From NCBI GenBank assembly GCA_900660155.1, contig CABFPE010000115.1, forward strand, positions 754,847-818,846: 64,000 bases of DNA, in the 5' to 3' direction. This stretch comes from Hofstenia miamia. Lineage: Eukaryota > Xenacoelomorpha > Acoela > Hofsteniidae. Positions 34,709 to 45,816 of the stretch are shown in pieces (position 1 is the stretch's first letter; each line of letters opens with the position of its first letter). A program made the translations under genes and the position numbers. The notes beneath the pieces were generated by a model. The model worked only from the letters and a program-made list of their open reading frames with translations. It did no database searches and was not told the DNA's origin.

Positions 34709-35821
34709 ATGGAGCATTTTACACACTGCTTAATGTCACTGTGCACTAACAGTTCAAAAGACCATATAAGGGTGAGCATCAGAAATGTGAACTCCCCTAA
34801 TCTTAAACCAATTTTCAGGAATCAGGACTCAATAGAAGACTTATTTTATGTCAATAAAGAAACTGGGCTTTACTTGTATGAAGAAGATCTTAGCATTACC
34901 TCATCATTGCCAAAACTCCAAATTCGATTTTCAGCGCCAGGCGGTTTTCGGCCTGTAAATAGATTTACTTCATGTAATAGAAAAACTTCGACAGTGTTGC
35001 CAAATGTCATTCAAAATACTGTGATGAAAGGATTTCCGGCTGGAAGAATACTACCAAATCCAAAGACTGACAGACATACCAACAACAGATCTTCTCCTAC
35101 TCATATGCGGCTATGGAATGTCAATGAACACTTGTTGCAAGCTTGCAACATGGAACTACATTCGCAAAACCTCACAGATAAGTACCCATTGCTGCAAAAT
35201 GTTGAAGACCTACTTAAAAAGGATCGAATTCCAGAGACAATATTTTATAACTACTTTGAAAGGGAAAACAGACAGTTTCTTAGTGAGGACGCTTATGGCA
35301 ATAGAAATAAAGAAATCATTCAAAGAAAACAAAATATTTCCCCGGTCATTTTTCAGAGACAGAGTGAAACCGGCAGCGGAGTCATAATAAAGATTCCTCA
35401 AATGGGCGTTTTAATCTCTCCTGTGAAAATCAATTTTAACAGAACATTTCATAATGCATTTATAAATATGTATCATCAACAAAACAAGAAGCAACATACA
35501 TCTAATCTGGACAAACGTCAAATGGACAAAAATGATCTAGAAAAAATTCTTCAAGAATTAAAAGATGAATTAAATAGATCTAATGCGCAAACAACTTTTC
35601 GTAAGAAGCCTTGCCACTCCCAAGAGTCTTTCAAATATATTGATCCTGGGGGTTGGAAATACAGCTTGAGAAATTCAAAACTGGAAAAGCCAAGCTCTGC
35701 TTGTAGTGCAAAGTTGAATAAACGGAGACCAAAAACGTGTAAATCTTCAAAAACTATGAATTTGAAAACAATGCAAGAACCAGCAACTTTGATAAGCTCA
35801 ATGAACATTGAAAACAGTTAG
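34709..35821 (+). CDS. Unrecognised 370-codon ORF (probable 3' exon)
   Basis: A long uninterrupted frame ends in TAG at 35821. The first 35 codons may be intron, since acceptor-like sites occur at CACTAACAG (about 34750) and CCAATTTTCAG (about 34819); coding character is clearer from NQDSIEDLFYVNKET onward. The protein is hydrophilic, with no signal peptide or membrane segment, rich in N, S, K and R, with the segments RFSAPGGFRPVNRF, LLKKDRIPETIFYNYF and IDPGGWKYSLR, an acidic/basic helix KNDLEKILQELKDELNR, and a basic tail KLNKRRPKTCKSSK. I do not know the family. No repeat or transposase feature is present. It is likely a fast-evolving host gene, possibly nuclear or cytoskeletal, though that is only a guess. 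Confidence 0.6.
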   Translation: MEHFTHCLMSLCTNSSKDHIRVSIRNVNSPNLKPIFRNQDSIEDLFYVNKETGLYLYEEDLSITSSLPKLQIRFSAPGGFRPVNRFTSCNRKTSTVLPNVIQNTVMKGFPAGRILPNPKTDRHTNNRSSPTHMRLWNVNEHLLQACNMELHSQNLTDKYPLLQNVEDLLKKDRIPETIFYNYFERENRQFLSEDAYGNRNKEIIQRKQNISPVIFQRQSETGSGVIIKIPQMGVLISPVKINFNRTFHNAFINMYHQQNKKQHTSNLDKRQMDKNDLEKILQELKDELNRSNAQTTFRKKPCHSQESFKYIDPGGWKYSLRNSKLEKPSSACSAKLNKRRPKTCKSSKTMNLKTMQEPATLISSMNIENS

Positions 35822-37720
35822 TTTGCAATAGCATCTTTGACTTTTCATGAATGATAATTTTAATTTTAATCCATTTTGTACTCCTAATGATACACATATA
35901 CCTCTAAATTAGATTATCCAAATTATCATTGCGTACTCTAATCGTATTTCCAAGCGGTATATCGACACACTTTGCAGTCTGTTGTGACAGATCCTTCACC
36001 AAATCAAAGTTTGATTATGAGCTTTATCTACTAGCATAGTTGTAATCGAGTCGAGATTTTTGGAATTAGTTAAGAAAATAATATAAAAAAATTTAGAATG
36101 CAAATAGTTCAGTAGCTTTTAAAACCAATTTCGAAGTATTTTGATAAAAGTAACAAATTTGAAATGTATTTGTAAAAATACAATTTAATGACCTCCAGTG
36201 TTTATATTAAAATTGTAAATGCATGCCAGTGTTCAAATGAAGAAAAATGACTTTCTGATTGAGGGCTTGATGCTTGGGTTGATTCACAGGGACTCTTGCT
36301 TTATAAAAAAGTTTTCTTTAATTTAGCTGTTGGTACTCTGGCAATTGAAGTTTCACTTATTTTAATCATAATAATCATAGAGTACCTAATTGAAATTTTA
36401 TATACGCAAAAATTAGGATGCTGATAGACGTAGAATGCAACATAATGGTCTAATGCCGCATTGTCAAACACTGTACAATGAAAAATGGTTGACTATAATA
36501 ATTATGTCATGTATATGGACTATGGATGTGTATATGCAGTCAAACATGTAAAGGCTTTCCGAACAGATCAAACATACAGTTCAAATTCCAAAAAGCCAAA
36601 GCTAGTCTTACCTATTAATATGTAATATTGATATTGATTGTTTGTGAATATACGGATATCAATGTGAATGTGTTCATCAATAGTTTCGAGAGTTAGCGGT
36701 ATATTTTGAATTGGACTGTATTTGAGTCGACAATGACAGTCATGATATGATTTTGTCATTACAGCTTTATAAGATATTGAAACGAAGGTTTGTAGGCCTC
36801 CGATGAACTTGACTGCTTTGGACTCGAATAAGCCAATGAGTCGAACCCTCCTCTACCTGAACTATGAGTTAAGTTTGAATTACCTGAAGGTGACAGTGCG
36901 TTAATAAAATTTTTATGCCTCGCTTAGAAAATGAGATTTCTGTTTGTCTTTCTATAATATGATTTAATTATAAATACATTTTTACAGTTACCCATTATGT
37001 AAACTTATATTGTCAAACGAAGAGAATTTTGTCTTCTTGATGTGATTTCAATCTAAAAAGTCTCGTTAATTTGCGAAATCTGGTTTGCAAAGCTTAATAA
37101 GAGCAACACAAACCGAGCATATGCAATTCTTACTTAGTAAATTAAGTAAAACTAAGTAATTTATTAACACAGGCCACTTAGACTGGAGAATCACTGCAAG
37201 ATTTCCCCAAAATTTGTTGTCATTTTGATTTGTTACTCAACACAAAAATTTTTCAAGCTATAAATATATACAGTGGGCCTTTAAAATACCGAAATGTGTA
37301 GGAAAGTTTCGCAAATTTCATTAGTTCTCTATGTAATATACTGTATTTACTACTTAAAAATATATATCTTTCAGTGAATGTTACTCCCATATATCAAAGT
37401 AATATTTCACTAAAGTGTTGAAGTTATCTGCATATATCAATTACTTAACCTTCTGCAGAAATAAATATTTGTTCAAATATATATTTATCTATATAACAAA
37501 TCAATTTTTTCGAATACTAAATTCTATTTTCGTGTCACTTCGTTTTTGATGTATTACTCTACGCTGCCAAACAGTGAAGATATTACCTTGATTATAGCAA
37601 CTTCGTCACTAAATCCTTTTTTGATGCATCCAAATATTTGATTGCATTTACCACAATATTTTGCTTTGAAAACTAAACAATGTTGCCTTCTATTCGAATA
37701 GCAATATTTATAATTGCTGT
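35822..37720. other. AT-rich spacer
   Basis: No coding region or element recognised. The first part is presumably the 3' UTR of the preceding ORF. Confidence 0.4.
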
Positions 37721-37906
37721 CAGTGGTGTACGCAGGGGGATATGCAGGAATCCCCCCACCCCGTCAGGTTTCTAAATTTGATTTTGACTGGATAAATAAA
37801 AAAATTTTTCGTACAAATGCATTTTTTATGGGCTATTTAGGGGCTTCGCCCCGCATTGGGTAATGACAATGATGTCCCCCGTCAGAAAATCCTGCGTACG
37901 CCCCTG
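37721..37906. mobile_element. hAT-type MITE, 186 bp
   Basis: The left end CAGTGGTGTACGCAGG and the inverted right end (CAGGGGCGTACGCAGG on the other strand) form 16-bp terminal repeats with two mismatches. Flanking 8-mers are ATTGCTGT (37713-37720) and ATTACTGT (37907-37914), 7 of 8 identical, as for hAT insertions. There is no coding capacity. It is a non-autonomous element mobilised by a different hAT source than those at 4.9 and 12.3 kb, judging by its ends. Confidence 0.85.
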
Positions 37907-38234
37907 ATTACTGTCATCGATTTTGGTTAAGTCTATTTAGTTTATTCCCAATCGATTTTGTACAAGTCCAGCATTTGCAATTTTCTAATTCCATAGTCAC
38001 ATGTGGTCTCAAGTCATAACTTCAATTTCGGCGCAACTTGACAAAAATTAATAATAATATGTTCATTTCTGGTACCAGTCCCATGTTAGTACCAACAAAA
38101 CTGAAATACTTTGTCCTAAATCTCGGTCCCATGGAATCACTGAAAGTCATGGGACTGGATGGTTCCACAAAACCCCAATCGATTTAAAAAAATAAAACCC
38201 AATTGTATTTTTTCTACCTGATATAAAACATATA

Positions 38235-38514
38235 AGTCATTCCGCAAGGTATTCTTTTAGAGACTGTTTTTGTCATTTTATGTTAATGATTTAACCTGCA
38301 GAGTAAATAATGACTGTATAATAGAGTATTATGCTGATGATTCGCACTTATACAGAAATAATACCTTAATAGAAAAAGTGAACGGGTAAATTAGAACATA
38401 AATTTTGTAGAATCAATGCTAAGATATTTTAATATGCACTATTTAATCTTAAATCCCAATAAAAAAGAACTTTCGATTTATGTTCCCTTTTTGAAAAAGA
38501 TAATCTTGAAAAAG
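38235..38514 (+). mobile_element. LINE reverse-transcriptase fragment (YADD)
   Basis: Broken plus-strand frames give SFYVNDLTCRV followed by IIEYYADDSHLYRNN, the conserved RT palm segments of jockey/CR1-like LINEs, then KNFRFMFPF-like residues. It is 5' truncated and ends in a GAA/GAAAA purine run (38505-38585) that it shares with the tail of the oppositely oriented LINE beginning at 38590. At least three breaks. Confidence 0.7.
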
Positions 38515-38585
38515 AGGAAAAAGAAGAAGAAAAAGAAGAAGAAGAAGAAGAACAAGAAGAAGGAGAAGGAGAAGAAGAAGAAATT
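38505..38585. repeat. Purine microsatellite (GAA/GGA)n between two LINE 3' ends
   Basis: Almost pure A/G on the plus strand. It lies where the plus-strand LINE fragment and the minus-strand LINE meet tail to tail. Both would place their 3' tails here, and the other copy of the minus-strand family at 14.3 kb also ends in a TTCTTC-type tail. Confidence 0.8.
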
Positions 38586-38730
38586 TCTACATTCAGAAAT
38601 TGTTTGAACAATAAAGAATACAGATACCAATTCTGAAAGCGTCAAGAAAAGAAATACAAGCAAAATAAAATAAATCAAAACAAGAAATATTTACAAATAA
38701 GAATGATAATTAATTTGGATTATGGAAATG

Positions 38731-39000
38731 TTAGTTTCTATTAATAGAATTGTAAAATTTATAACCTCGCCATTTCAGTCTTTTGATATCAAAGGTGCAA
38801 AAGTATTTTTTAATTTCAATCTCAAAGTTTTTTAAAGTATTTATTTGTTTGATGTATTTTGGTAATTCATTCCATATATTTATAGCTGTGTTTAGAAAAG
38901 AGATTTTCATTATTCGCTTTTTATACTTAATTGGTTCAATTAAATGCGTTCCTTTGTTTTGTTTACGAATTATTTTTTCGGAACGAAAAGTATTATTCAT
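38731..39000 (-). pseudogene. LINE ORF2 C-terminal region
   Basis: An 89-codon frame reads NTFRSEKIIRKQNK, then KISFLNTAINIWNELPKYIK and NTLKNFEIEIKKYF. This is the segment near the end of jockey/CR1-type ORF2 proteins (family pattern ..R.S....G...WN.LP..I....S...FK..LK..L). Confidence 0.75.
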
Positions 39001-41279
39001 TATTTTGAAGAATGTCTTTAAGACACTTATATAGATATAACATTGTGGATGTAGAAATAAGTTTAAGACCTTTCTGTATTCATTATTTTTAAAAAAAAGC
39101 TTTGATTACATGGTGTGACATAGAATTTAGTTGACTGATTTTTTTCACTGATTTAATTTTGGAGAAGAGAATTACGAACTTGAATGCCATTTTACACACA
39201 AAACCAAATTTTTTGAGTAATTTGTATTCTAAATTTTAGAAAGCCTTCCTTGTTCAGTTAATGTTTACGACTAAATGTAGCATTGGGACATTGAATTTAA
39301 GCCCTCCCTGCTGCTCATTTCCAACAATAATTCAATAACTTCATTTTCACTGTTATGATGTGTCACATTGGGTATCACAATAGGGAAAGAATTTTATTGA
39401 CATACTTCTGTGCTCCTTGCATACTACATAGTAACAATTCACTGTGCTTATGACAACACCATTCATGCTGTCTGCAAATATCATTCCCTCTGATAAATGC
39501 ACGAGCTGTGTGAATTCTTTCTGTTAACTTTGTGAATATTGTGTTTTGAAAAATCAAACCTTTGTAAATATAGTGGTGATGCAAAAAATATTCTGAAGCA
39601 TCTGAAGTATTTTTTAGGAATATAGCGTTTTACAGAATATTGGATCTTGACAACCAAGCAATATATTCTTGGGTTTTTGAAAATCAATAACCTTTTCCAT
39701 TTGCTATTCTCATGTTTGGCCTGAATTGAAAAACCACAATAGTGACAATTGTTTTTGTGTATGAATAAGGGGTTTTCTTGTATATACTGCAATCAACATA
39801 ACTTTTGAGATTGCACTTCACAGGATTGACCTTGATTACATAAATGTCCTGATATGAAAATATGCATGTTTAACCTACAAAAAATCTTCATGGAACAAGT
39901 GAGCCAATCTAAATAAATTCCCAGGATCTCCATTATCCATACAATAGCTACAAGGCTAAATGATAGCATGAAATAAACTGAAATTTTCCTTGCTAGATAG
40001 AAGAGAGGGAATTTTATCAGGAATGTCTAGTAAACTTCATTTTCATAAGTGTCAATTGAATACTTTTCCTGAAAATTTAGGTTTGCTTAATGATAAACAA
40101 AGGGAAAATTACACTAACTACTCAAGAGACTAATTTGGGAGTTCGTATATGTATAGAACATATTGAAATCTGCAGTAAATAATACTTTGGGAACATAATT
40201 TGGCCTATATAACTTCTGTAGGTTCAGATAAATGAAAACAATCTATTTATTAGTTATTTACTCAGTAAAGAAAAGTTTGTTGAAAAGCTAAGAGTTTTAA
40301 TGATATCTCAATTAAAGGAATTTAAAAGCGATCCAATTTAGACTATATTTAAGCCTCATGGCTTTTGAATGACTACAAAACATTTGCATATATTAAAATC
40401 AAAATGCAATTAGATGTTTGTGTACAATTATGAAAGTTTTTTGAGGATTTTTGGTTTTCCATCATAATACAATTTCTGATTCATAAGCTTAAGCAATAAA
40501 TTCAATTTCATGATATTCCTTCAAGATCGTCTTTTTAAATAGTGGCGTTATATTTGCCAACTTTAATTCGTCTGGAAAAAGGAAAGTCTTATTCCGGCAT
40601 TAAATTATATCATATTGGCTCAGCTATTAAGTCGGCTATGAGTTTTAGGTACCAAGTTGGCATTAGAGAGGGTCCCCTGAATTTGTTTTTTAAAAAATGT
40701 ATCGACTTTATGATTTCATATTTATTATTTAGTTGTAAAACAAAAGGAGAAAGAAGGTGGAGTTTATTTAGTTTTAGTAAGACAAAAAGGTACATTCACA
40801 CCGTTGTAGTTTCCTAAATTTAGAAAACTTTCACTGAAGGCAGCGCAGATTTTTTTTATTCGTAATGGATTTATCTATATAGTATACATTTTCTATTTTT
40901 TCAGTTTTCATTTTTTTCTATTCAATAAATTGTTAATGGAATCCCATTTATTTTTTTGGGATGAAAGATTTTGATGCTGTGAACGTGAATAATTATTACT
41001 TGCTTTCCTTATAGCAAAATTGCATAAATTTCGTGCTGTTTTATAGGCATTATTATTTTTCTTTGTTTGAAAATTGATGTAATTTTTCCACTGCTGTTTC
41101 TTTTGTTCGATTAAATCAATGCATTTGGAATCAATTCATGGTTTTTGAATATTCGAATGAGAATATATTTTTTTCGGTAACATGTATCCAAATAGAAAAG
41201 TAAAGTTTTTTGTAAACTTTGACAGCATTTCATTAGGTGTTTATGATGAATATGTGGAATTCCAATTTTCGCTTTTTAA

Positions 41280-41492
41280 CACTAGAAAGCCCGAGTGGTC
41301 AAATTTGACCACTTTGCACATTTTAAATGCATTTGTAATGCCTCACGTAATGAGAATTTAAATAGAAAACAAGCTTATTTTGTTCTTCTGACACTTTTCT
41401 TTCATTTGCTTTGTTTTCATTAGTTTTACTGGAATGGGTCAATTCTGACAACTGCATGAATATAAGATATAGAATCGTCGGGCTTTCTAGTG
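41280..41492. mobile_element. piggyBac-type MITE, 213 bp, TTAA target duplication
   Basis: The ends are CACTAGAAAGCCC at 41280 and its exact inverted complement GGGCTTTCTAGTG ending at 41492. TTAA flanks both sides (41276-41279 and 41493-41496), the hallmark of piggyBac transposition. Just inside the left end lies the palindrome GGTCAAATTTGACC. There is no coding capacity. LINE sequence continues on both sides, so this insertion is younger than the LINE. Confidence 0.9.
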
Positions 41493-41795
41493 TTAAACGC
41501 TGACAAAGTTTTTTGACACTTGCTGTTGACTTTTTGCGTTTTATTTTTCAAGACTTAGTGGGTTTACCTACTTTTCGTATATTCTAATAAGCAGCAATAA
41601 GACAATGATCTGAGTATCGAAATTCAAAACAAAAATAATTATAATATAAAACGAAACATTTTCTGATATCATGAAATAGTCAATGAGTGTTTGACTATTA
41701 GCAGCTATTCTAGAAGGAATTGTTTTATTTATTAGCGAAATATTGAAACTGTTAAAAAATTGTCAAGTATACTTTTATGTTATCGTTTAGAAGGT

Positions 41796-42275
41796 TTACA
41801 TTCCAGTCTCCATTATATTCGTATTATAACTCAGTTCAAATGAAAATTCATTTTCTATTTGTAAGAAAAAACTTTTTTTATAAATTCTATTTGGACAATA
41901 GAAGATATTTAGCAATTGGCAATTAAAATTGTTGTTTGGATTTCGAATTTCAACCCAAAGAATTTCAAAAGGTGATTCTTGCGCTACATCTGATCTAAGT
42001 TTTGGTTTGAGTATTTTGGGTATTAATAACACAACACCTCCCACTTTTATCTTATTAAAATGAATGGTTGGATTTCTGTTCTTTCTAAATATTTTAAACT
42101 TAGAATTACCGATTGACCAAGATGAGTTATCACTGTCACTTGTAAACCATGTTTCAGTTATGCCCAAAATATAGTTTGTACCCAGTTCAGAAAATAATTG
42201 TCTAAATCTTGAGCTTTTGATAGAAAGATTCTGAAAATTTATGTGCAAATATTTAAACGAATTAATTGAATTCAA
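41796..42275 (-). pseudogene. LINE AP-endonuclease domain
   Basis: A 159-codon frame begins NSFKYLHINFQNLSIKSSRF, equivalent to LxxNxxSLxxK of jockey/CR1 endonucleases, then LGITETWF (catalytic glutamate), GGVVLLIPK, ILWVEI and LNIFYCPN. The frame ends before the catalytic D/H motifs; similarity to the next segment continues around 41600-41780 in broken frames. Confidence 0.85.
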
Positions 42276-42599
42276 TAATTTGAGAATTCTGAATATCCGT
42301 AAATATTATCAGTTTTAAAAGGACCGGGGTTAATCTCGATGCCTGATATTATTAATAATATTGTTAGTACTAGAAAATAGAAAAAAGAATGCTTTGTTAT
42401 TTTAATGAAAATGAAAACAGCATTTTACTTGTGTTTATGTTGTATCTTAACTTAGGTATATTATTAGGCATGAAGGTTTCTCTAACACAGGTAGCATTGA
42501 AGAATCAATACTAAGTATAAGATTGAACATGAGATATTGGTGATAACATAAATTAGACGAAATATTCACCATAACCCAAATATAGTTAGTAATATAAAA

Positions 42600-43454
42600 A
42601 TAGAATTTACCGTCATTAGAAAAGTCTAAGAAAGTTTCTAATTCTATGAAGCTCAGAGGTGACAACGGCGGTGTTGTTGAAAGAAAGTCAGCGTAACTTC
42701 GTCGCGTGTATATTGGCGGTGAAAGTAAAGACTGCTTTAGCGGAAGTTGTTGTAATGTGTTTGATGGCGTTTGTAAAAAGGGTTGGGATGCGTTCGAAAA
42801 GCGGTGTTGATGCGGAGGTGGCAGGGTAAGAAATGTCGACCTGGCGGTGTCTGTCTTTTTATCAAGCGTTCGCTGAATAAATACACGGTGTGGTGGCGTG
42901 TTAAAAAAGACTTTGATAGACTGTGCAAGCCTTCCAAAGTGGATTCCGTTTTTTGTAAATCAACGTCTATCAACAGTAGAACCTAAGTAAAGAATTATCG
43001 AAAGACAGTATAATTTAACAGCTTGGTGTTTTGTTTAATAAGTAAATTTAGTTCAACCGATTTTAGCTGAACTAACCTTAGTTTTAATAACATTAGTTAA
43101 TTTATTATACTTATCTGTAAAATTTTCTTATTTTTGCATTACATCTTTTCTGCCTATCGTAATGAGAATTTTCTTTAAATTTTTCGATTCAGGATTAAGT
43201 GGTATTACATCGGGTATGTCTTCAATGGTTGCTCCATGATATGAATGAACGCATGTAGAAGGTCTTAGTAATCCTGGAGCATTAAAGTGGCGATACATAG
43301 ATGATCCAATGGGAAGGAATTCAGCTTCTGCTCTCAAATGCTTGGGGCGATGTATCATCTTATCTGTATGAGAGAGCATATGTTGAAATTCTGGTTCAAC
43401 TTGCGTAGTTTTGTTGGCTGATTCGGATTGGGAGTCTTTGTTCGTCGCTGACAT
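42600..43454 (-). pseudogene. LINE ORF1 with SGNH-like segment
   Basis: The N-terminal frame (43454-43128) contains LPIGSSMYRHF, HSYHGATIEDI and ILITIGRKD. These align with block I (GDSxxRH), the loop (SxPGAT..D) and block V (HxGTND) of the SGNH/esterase-like domain in ORF1 of CR1-like and related LINEs. The catalytic GDS reads GSS and GTND reads GRKD, so it is no longer typical. Downstream frames (42973-42600) are proline/threonine/serine-rich (LTLPPPHQHRF, TTPPLSPLSF), resembling a low-complexity ORF1 tail. Confidence 0.6.
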
Positions 43455-43560
43455 GTTGAACGAGAGGATTAGTTCATCTCTGCTGAGATTAGTGAGAGGA
43501 GCTAATAATTTAGTTTTGTTTAATTTCTCTTAGGCCCACTGAACGAAGCAGCGTTAATCG

Positions 43561-43856
43561 CGGAAGCACAGAGCTCTAGCAAGGACCCGACTATTCGCTG
43601 TGAAAGCATCGGTAATTATAATTTTTTTGAATTTTTCAGTTATTGGATCTGAAGAATTTCTTAACTGTCGTCATTATCTTGCCTGATTTATCATTGCTTC
43701 CTGATAATAGTTTTTAGAATTCTGTTTAACCACTTTCAAGAAATTGACACCCAAGATTTTAACATTTCTTTTAGATAGCCCAACAAAATTTTCATGTTTC
43801 AGAATTTTTGAAGAGCTATGTAGAAAATTCGAAAAAAGTTGGTAGTCTTAACCACC
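43561..43856. other. Short spacer between LINE pieces
   Basis: No feature recognised. Confidence 0.3.
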
Positions 43857-44110
43857 ACCCTGAATACGGTTAAAGACCTTGGAGTCATCTTTTCGCATGA
43901 TTTGCTTTGGAATAATCACTTCAGTAAAAAACCTTAAAGCCAGCAACTTAATATTCTTAAAATTACGCAAAAATTTTATTTTGCAATTACTTTGGAGATA
44001 AAGTTAAAATCCATAAATCTCTGCCTGGAGCAGATTAATGATCAATAATACCGGTTACAAAAAATTCCTGCTACATCTGCAACTTTTGCCTATTGTTCAC
44101 TATGCAGAGA
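43857..44110 (+). mobile_element. LINE ORF2 3' fragment
   Basis: The plus strand reads NTVKDLGVIFSHDLLWNNHFSK, matching the segment after the RT palm in jockey/CR1-like proteins (VKDLGVxxxSxLxFxxHI), then broken frames LNILKITQKF. About 250 bases with at least two stops. It belongs to the same broad lineage as the fragment at 48.2 kb (VKDLGVIITSNLTWKFHI) but is a separate piece. Confidence 0.7.
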
Positions 44111-45190
44111 TGGACATGGGCCGAAAACTTAGGCCCAAGCCCGGCCGATTTATATTAAAGCCGGTCATGTGATGAGATTCCTTTGGAATCTCTCATCAAA
44201 AAAGCGTTCATCACATTTGTTAATATTGATTGACAGGTGCTAATTGATTAGTCATAACCCATTGTTAATTAGTGAATAACATATGCGAGGGGCGTGGTTA
44301 CAGAGTGTAGTTATTTGCGTATCATATAATCAATCTATGAATAATTTTAGAATTTTCATCTGTACCTGTTGGAGAATTCATTATATAAGTTAGGAGGACC
44401 TACATAATTCGGCTTGTCCCAGAAAATATCTTTATTTCTGGGCATGACCTGCACTAAATTATCATTAATTATATTAAATGACTTGAAATCACGCTGCTCG
44501 ATTATTTTTGCCATTTTGTATATTGGATATTTGCGAAAAACAAATTAAATCTAAGAATTTTTACAGTGAAGGATGGCACGTATTTGAAAAATGAACTGTA
44601 ACCCTGTTGTTTGTAATGAATTAAATTTTAATAGCATTACATATATAATTTTTCGAGTTTATAACATGGTTAAGCGATTTTATAGACAATGTTTTTCACT
44701 ATATTAACCTAAAAATTTTTTTGTTTCAAAATTTCTCAAAATTCTTAGCGATCTACCTTTTAAATACCATGCGTCTATATTTTTGTAGATATGAATAATA
44801 CATTTTTCACGCGTTTTTACATTTCCTTTTTAACGAATTTATGTGTATTTGATCTTGTTTTAATCGCATGTGTTGAAATTTTTCTATCTTTTAACTAACA
44901 ACTGACTGAAACTATAAATTGTACACATTGGTTTTTGCTTTTGTTATGTAATTTGGATGATATTTACCGAAAATGTATTAAATTCTCCGAGTTTATAACG
45001 TGGTTAAGCGATTTTATAGACAATTTTTTTTGTTAATAATTTGCTAATACAGTAAAACGTGTTAGAATTTCCATCGTTCATTGCAAAAAAGGAGAGTTCA
45101 CAGTAAATTTAGATATGGAATTATATATTTATTGAATGATTATTCAAAAAAAAGCTATCATCACAAACAATTGTTGGGAAAAAATGAACT
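44111..45190. other. AT-rich repetitive spacer with an imperfect palindrome
   Basis: The left part (44105-44165) is GC-richer, with GCCC/GGGC motifs of the kind found at transposon ends. At 44172-44198 GATGAGATTCC-TTT-GGAATCTCTCATC can form a hairpin with a two-base bulge. The sequence TTATAACRTGGTTAAGCGATTTTATAGACAA occurs twice (44659 and 44994), so part of the region is duplicated. No gene recognised. Confidence 0.4.
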
Positions 45191-45209
45191 TTCTATGAAT
45201 ATTAAGTGA

Positions 45210-45400
45210 GTAGTAGAAGGGACTCGTACGAGGTGTCACTTTTTCTGATTGATCGAGAGGTGGCTCGTAGGAGGTGTCACTTTGTTCTGATTGGTCAAGA
45301 GGGGTGGCCTTTGACCTGAGACGCCGTGGATATTGCCGGGGGGTGTTTTACTGATGTCATAATGTGTTGACTGATTAAACAAGTTGGTCTATATATTCAC
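45210..45400 (+). promoter_or_regulatory. Promoter-like block: duplicated CCAAT-type unit and TATA box
   Basis: Two diverged tandem units of about 48 bases each contain CTCGTA(C/G)GAGGTGTCACTTT and CTGATTG(A/G)TC, an inverted CCAAT-type box. TGATGTCAT (CRE/AP-1-like) follows near 45351, then TCTATATATTCACC, a TATA box at about 45390-45396, some 70 bases before the ATG at 45462. This order is that of an RNA polymerase II core promoter, and the block is GC-richer than its surroundings. Confidence 0.5.
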
Positions 45401-45461
45401 CCAAATTATCAGATAAAATCATTATTTTTCTTCTACGCAATTTCGTCTCTCACTTTTGGCA

Positions 45462-45570
45462 ATGTCTGTTGAAACATTAGTATCTGGTTCACTTGGCAAT
45501 CTATTTGATGAGCTATGTACAACTCCACCACCAGCCTCCAACTATAATCCGTTAACACAAGAGATGATGA
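45462..45570 (+). CDS. 5' coding stub of an unknown gene, cut by a single-N contig join
   Basis: The ATG opens 36 codons: MSVETLVSGSLGNLFDELC followed by TTPPPASNYNPLTQEMM, ending at the N at 45571. The start lies in good distance to the TATA box. After the N the frames stop within a few codons, and the sequence changes character, so the rest of the gene is probably missing or placed elsewhere. The family is not recognised. The 15-mer TATGAATATTAAGTG flanks the whole segment (45194-45208 and 45815-45829). Confidence 0.45.
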
Positions 45571-45571
45571 N

Positions 45572-45816
45572 TTGGATGCATATTTGATTGAATAGTGAAT
45601 AAACAAAATCAGATAGAAATTGAAATTAGGGTAAATTAGATATCCATTTCCCAAGTTTTCTCCGTAAATCAAACTAAAAATGAAGCATATAATATAAGCA
45701 AAAATCCAAATCCCCACACATAATAAGCAAGATAAGAACGTTACCATACTCATAAAACCATTTTCTTATGAATTATTAGCTTTTAATTTTGGCAAGTATT
45801 TAATGGACACCCTGTA
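45572..45816. mobile_element. Possible Tc1/mariner-type terminal segment
   Basis: The segment ends in GGACACCCTGTA (45805-45816), the inverted form of the TACAGGGTGTCC terminal repeat type, also seen at 11110. The opposite end and a transposase are not found. It starts directly after the N. Confidence 0.35.

Larger units (their letters stand above)
38590..43560 (-). mobile_element. CR1/jockey-like LINE, near full length, decayed, SGNH-type ORF1
   Basis: Read on the minus strand: ORF1 remains (43454-about 42600), endonuclease (42275-41796), linker (about 41150-40980), RT fingers (about 40700-40510, LKLIADLIAEPI and PDELKLANITPLFKK), then a poorly preserved stretch, and the C-terminal region (39000-38731) with LNTAINIWNELPKYIKQI. 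The RT catalytic region is largely unreadable. The 3' end is TTCTGAATGTAGAAATTTCTTCTTC. A piggyBac MITE sits inside it at 41280-41492. There are numerous stops and frameshifts, so it is an old inactive copy. Confidence 0.8.

Noticed and set aside
38416-38678. Lysine-rich and Ser/Phe-rich frames
   Set aside because: Products of the purine microsatellite at a LINE tail junction, not genes.
42783-42986. 67-codon plus-strand frame rich in K and V
   Set aside because: It is the antisense shadow of the proline/serine-rich LINE ORF1 tail.
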